A stretch of DNA of 22,443 nt, taken from NCBI GenBank assembly GCA_035491935.1, contig DATJJW010000296.1, positions 1 to 22,443 of the forward strand, in the 5' to 3' direction. Positions 21,219 to 22,443 of the stretch are shown here, piece after piece. The notes beneath the pieces are model-generated. The model made no database searches. It saw only the letters and a list, made by a program, of their open reading frames with translations, and was not told where the DNA came from. Origin of the DNA: DATJJW01 sp035491935. GTDB lineage: Bacteria > Pseudomonadota > Alphaproteobacteria > ATCC43930 > CGMCC-115725. The first letter of the stretch is position 1, and every line of letters begins with the position of its first letter. The position numbers were made by a program, and so were the translations under genes.

Positions 21219-22040
21219 ATGATCCGCCCCATGAAGAAGCTTTTCGTCGTCGGCGCCGCGCGCAGCGGTACCTCCTGGCTCCAGATCATCCTGGGCAATC
21301 ACGACGGCATCGCCACGGTGCGCGAGACGCATCTTTTCGACAATTACATCTCCAAGCTCTACGAGAGCTGGGAGAACGAGGCGCAGAACGTCGAAAAGGA
21401 CGGCTTGCGCCTGCTGATGGATCGCGACGCCATGGACGACGTCGCACGCAGCTTCGCCGACAAGGTCTTCGCCCGCATCGAGGCGGCCAAGCCCGGCGCC
21501 CAGATCATGCTGGAGAAGACGCCGACCCATATCTACCACCACCGGCTGATCCACCGCCTCTACCCCGATGCCCTGTTCCTGCACATGGTGCGCGACCCGC
21601 GCGCGGTGGTGGCGTCCATGCTGGCGGCCAGCAAGGAGAGCTGGGGCGTGTGGGCGCCCAATGACCTCATCACCGCCGCCCGGGTCTGGCGCGATTGCGC
21701 GCGCATCGGCCATCGGGAGATGGCAGCCTATGGCGCGCAGACCCTCGAGCTGCGCTACGAGGATCTGTCGGCCGATCCGGATGTGGCGCTGGCGCGGATC
21801 TGGAATTGGCTGGGCCTCGACCCTCAACCCTACGATCGGGAACGCTTCTCTGTCGACAGCTTGCGCGGACACGGCCAGAACGGTGTCGAGACCGATCCCG
21901 CCTGGGAAAACCGGACCAATTTCTTCCGGCGCGGCCAGACCGACAGCTGGATCGAGGAGTTGAAGCCGGAGGAGATCGCCATCGTCGAGGGCATCGCCGG
22001 CCAGCTCTTCCATGATCTGGGCTACACGCCCCATATCTGA
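21219..22040 (+). CDS. PAPS-dependent sulfotransferase family protein
   Basis: The 273-residue product shows both cofactor sites of sulfotransferases. The 5'-phosphosulfate loop is GAARSGTSWL at residues 12-21, and the 3'-phosphate site is FLHMVRDPRAVVASML around 124-139, with the arginine and serine in the expected places. ELRYEDLSADPDVALARIW matches the late helix of the Sulfotransfer_3 type. It should move sulfate from PAPS onto a hydroxyl of a glycan, lipid or small molecule. ATG codons at 21219 and 21231 are both possible starts; neither has a clear ribosome binding site. It forms a likely operon with the TPR/glycosyltransferase-like gene (36-bp gap) and the PH-domain gene (25-bp gap). 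Confidence 0.85.
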   Translation: MIRPMKKLFVVGAARSGTSWLQIILGNHDGIATVRETHLFDNYISKLYESWENEAQNVEKDGLRLLMDRDAMDDVARSFADKVFARIEAAKPGAQIMLEKTPTHIYHHRLIHRLYPDALFLHMVRDPRAVVASMLAASKESWGVWAPNDLITAARVWRDCARIGHREMAAYGAQTLELRYEDLSADPDVALARIWNWLGLDPQPYDRERFSVDSLRGHGQNGVETDPAWENRTNFFRRGQTDSWIEELKPEEIAIVEGIAGQLFHDLGYTPHI

Positions 22041-22065
22041 CTATTCACCTGCAGCCGAGACCTTC

Positions 22066-22443
22066 ATGGCCAGTTATTACGAAAAAGTCATCCAGCCGGG
22101 CGAAACGCTGCTCCACATCGGACGGCTGCACTGGATCATCTACCTGCATGCGGGTCTGCTGCTGGTACTGGCGATCGCGGTCGAGATCGTCGCCCAGGTC
22201 ATGTCGATCCCCTATCTGCCGCTGGTCGCCTTGGCCCTGTTCATCCTCTGGGCCTTCGCCATGCTCGGCGCCTTCATCCGGCGCACGACGACGGAGATCG
22301 TCATCACCGACCGGCGCATCATCTACAAGACCGGCTTCATTTCCCGCCGCACGGTCGAGATGAACATGAACAAGGTCGAGACGGTCGACGTCATGCAGTC
22401 GATCCCGGCACGGATATTCAATTACGGCACGGTGCTGATCCGC
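22066..22443 (+). CDS. Bacterial PH-domain (YdbS/YdbT-like) membrane protein, N-terminal part
   Basis: The ATG at 22066 opens a frame of 126 codons that runs off the right edge. It begins MASYYEKVIQPGETLLHIGR, followed by two transmembrane helices (about residues 23-45 and 49-71) and then TEIVITDRRIIYKTGFISRR and MNKVETVDVMQSIPARIFNY. The order of a short N-tail, two helices and the TDRRI...G...R pattern is that of the bacterial PH-like domain 2 family (DUF304). Its function is poorly known and it is thought to sit at the cytoplasmic face of the inner membrane. Only the first part is visible. It follows the sulfotransferase by 25 bp but is a common housekeeping-type gene, so shared function is doubtful. 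Confidence 0.8.
   Translation, partial: MASYYEKVIQPGETLLHIGRLHWIIYLHAGLLLVLAIAVEIVAQVMSIPYLPLVALALFILWAFAMLGAFIRRTTTEIVITDRRIIYKTGFISRRTVEMNMNKVETVDVMQSIPARIFNYGTVLIR

Overview
The window looks like chromosomal DNA of a high-GC alphaproteobacterium. The evidence is GC-rich genes (about two-thirds GC in sampled stretches), a short archaeal-type (type 2) valyl-tRNA synthetase of the kind known from Rickettsia and some other Alphaproteobacteria, several MarR regulators, a PEP-CTERM surface protein and an OprO/OprP-like porin. A Rhodospirillales-like host is my best guess, but the sequence does not fix the genus. There is no phage, plasmid, CRISPR or complete insertion sequence.

Layout. (1) 1-1604, minus strand: a partial Rossmann oxidoreductase, a KDPG-type aldolase, a doubtful 47-residue ORF and a periplasmic LTXXQ (Spy/CpxP-like) protein. 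(2) 1801-2394, plus strand: a PurN-like formyltransferase. (3) 2445-4203, minus strand: a lower-GC secreted beta-propeller protein and a DUF1993 protein. They are followed by a short remnant of a second purN-like 3' end (4324-4377), so this block lies between two related formyltransferase tails. (4) 4397-8214, minus strand: a FUSC-type membrane protein and valS. (5) 8215-8632: no gene, but a 111-bp near-palindromic MITE-like element. (6) 8633-9967: an MFS exporter. (7) 10150-14053: a compact plus-strand aromatic-acid cluster of MarR regulator, flavin hydroxylase (start overlapping the MarR stop), AAHS-family transporter and class II aldolase/decarboxylase, closed by a strong hairpin. (8) 14149-14223: tRNA-Thr(UGU). 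(9) 14415-18528: an accessory-looking stretch with a PEP-CTERM protein and a porin flanked by two paralogous MarR genes. Its 700-bp AT-rich regulatory region is full of inverted repeats, including a duplicated TATATCGT-N3-ATGATAT motif. (10) 18652-22443: a PhyH-like dioxygenase divergent from a TPR/glycosyltransferase-like protein, a sulfotransferase and a truncated bacterial PH-domain membrane protein.

How the genes may work together. The 10-14 kb cluster reads as uptake, ring hydroxylation and carbon-carbon cleavage or decarboxylation of an aromatic acid under MarR control. No ring-cleavage dioxygenase is present, so its product must feed a pathway encoded elsewhere. The porin and twin MarR genes look like a ligand-responsive outer-membrane uptake unit. 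The dioxygenase, TPR and sulfotransferase genes look like a tailoring set for a glycan or small molecule, with no substrate visible. All functional calls rest on reading motifs by eye; no database search was run.
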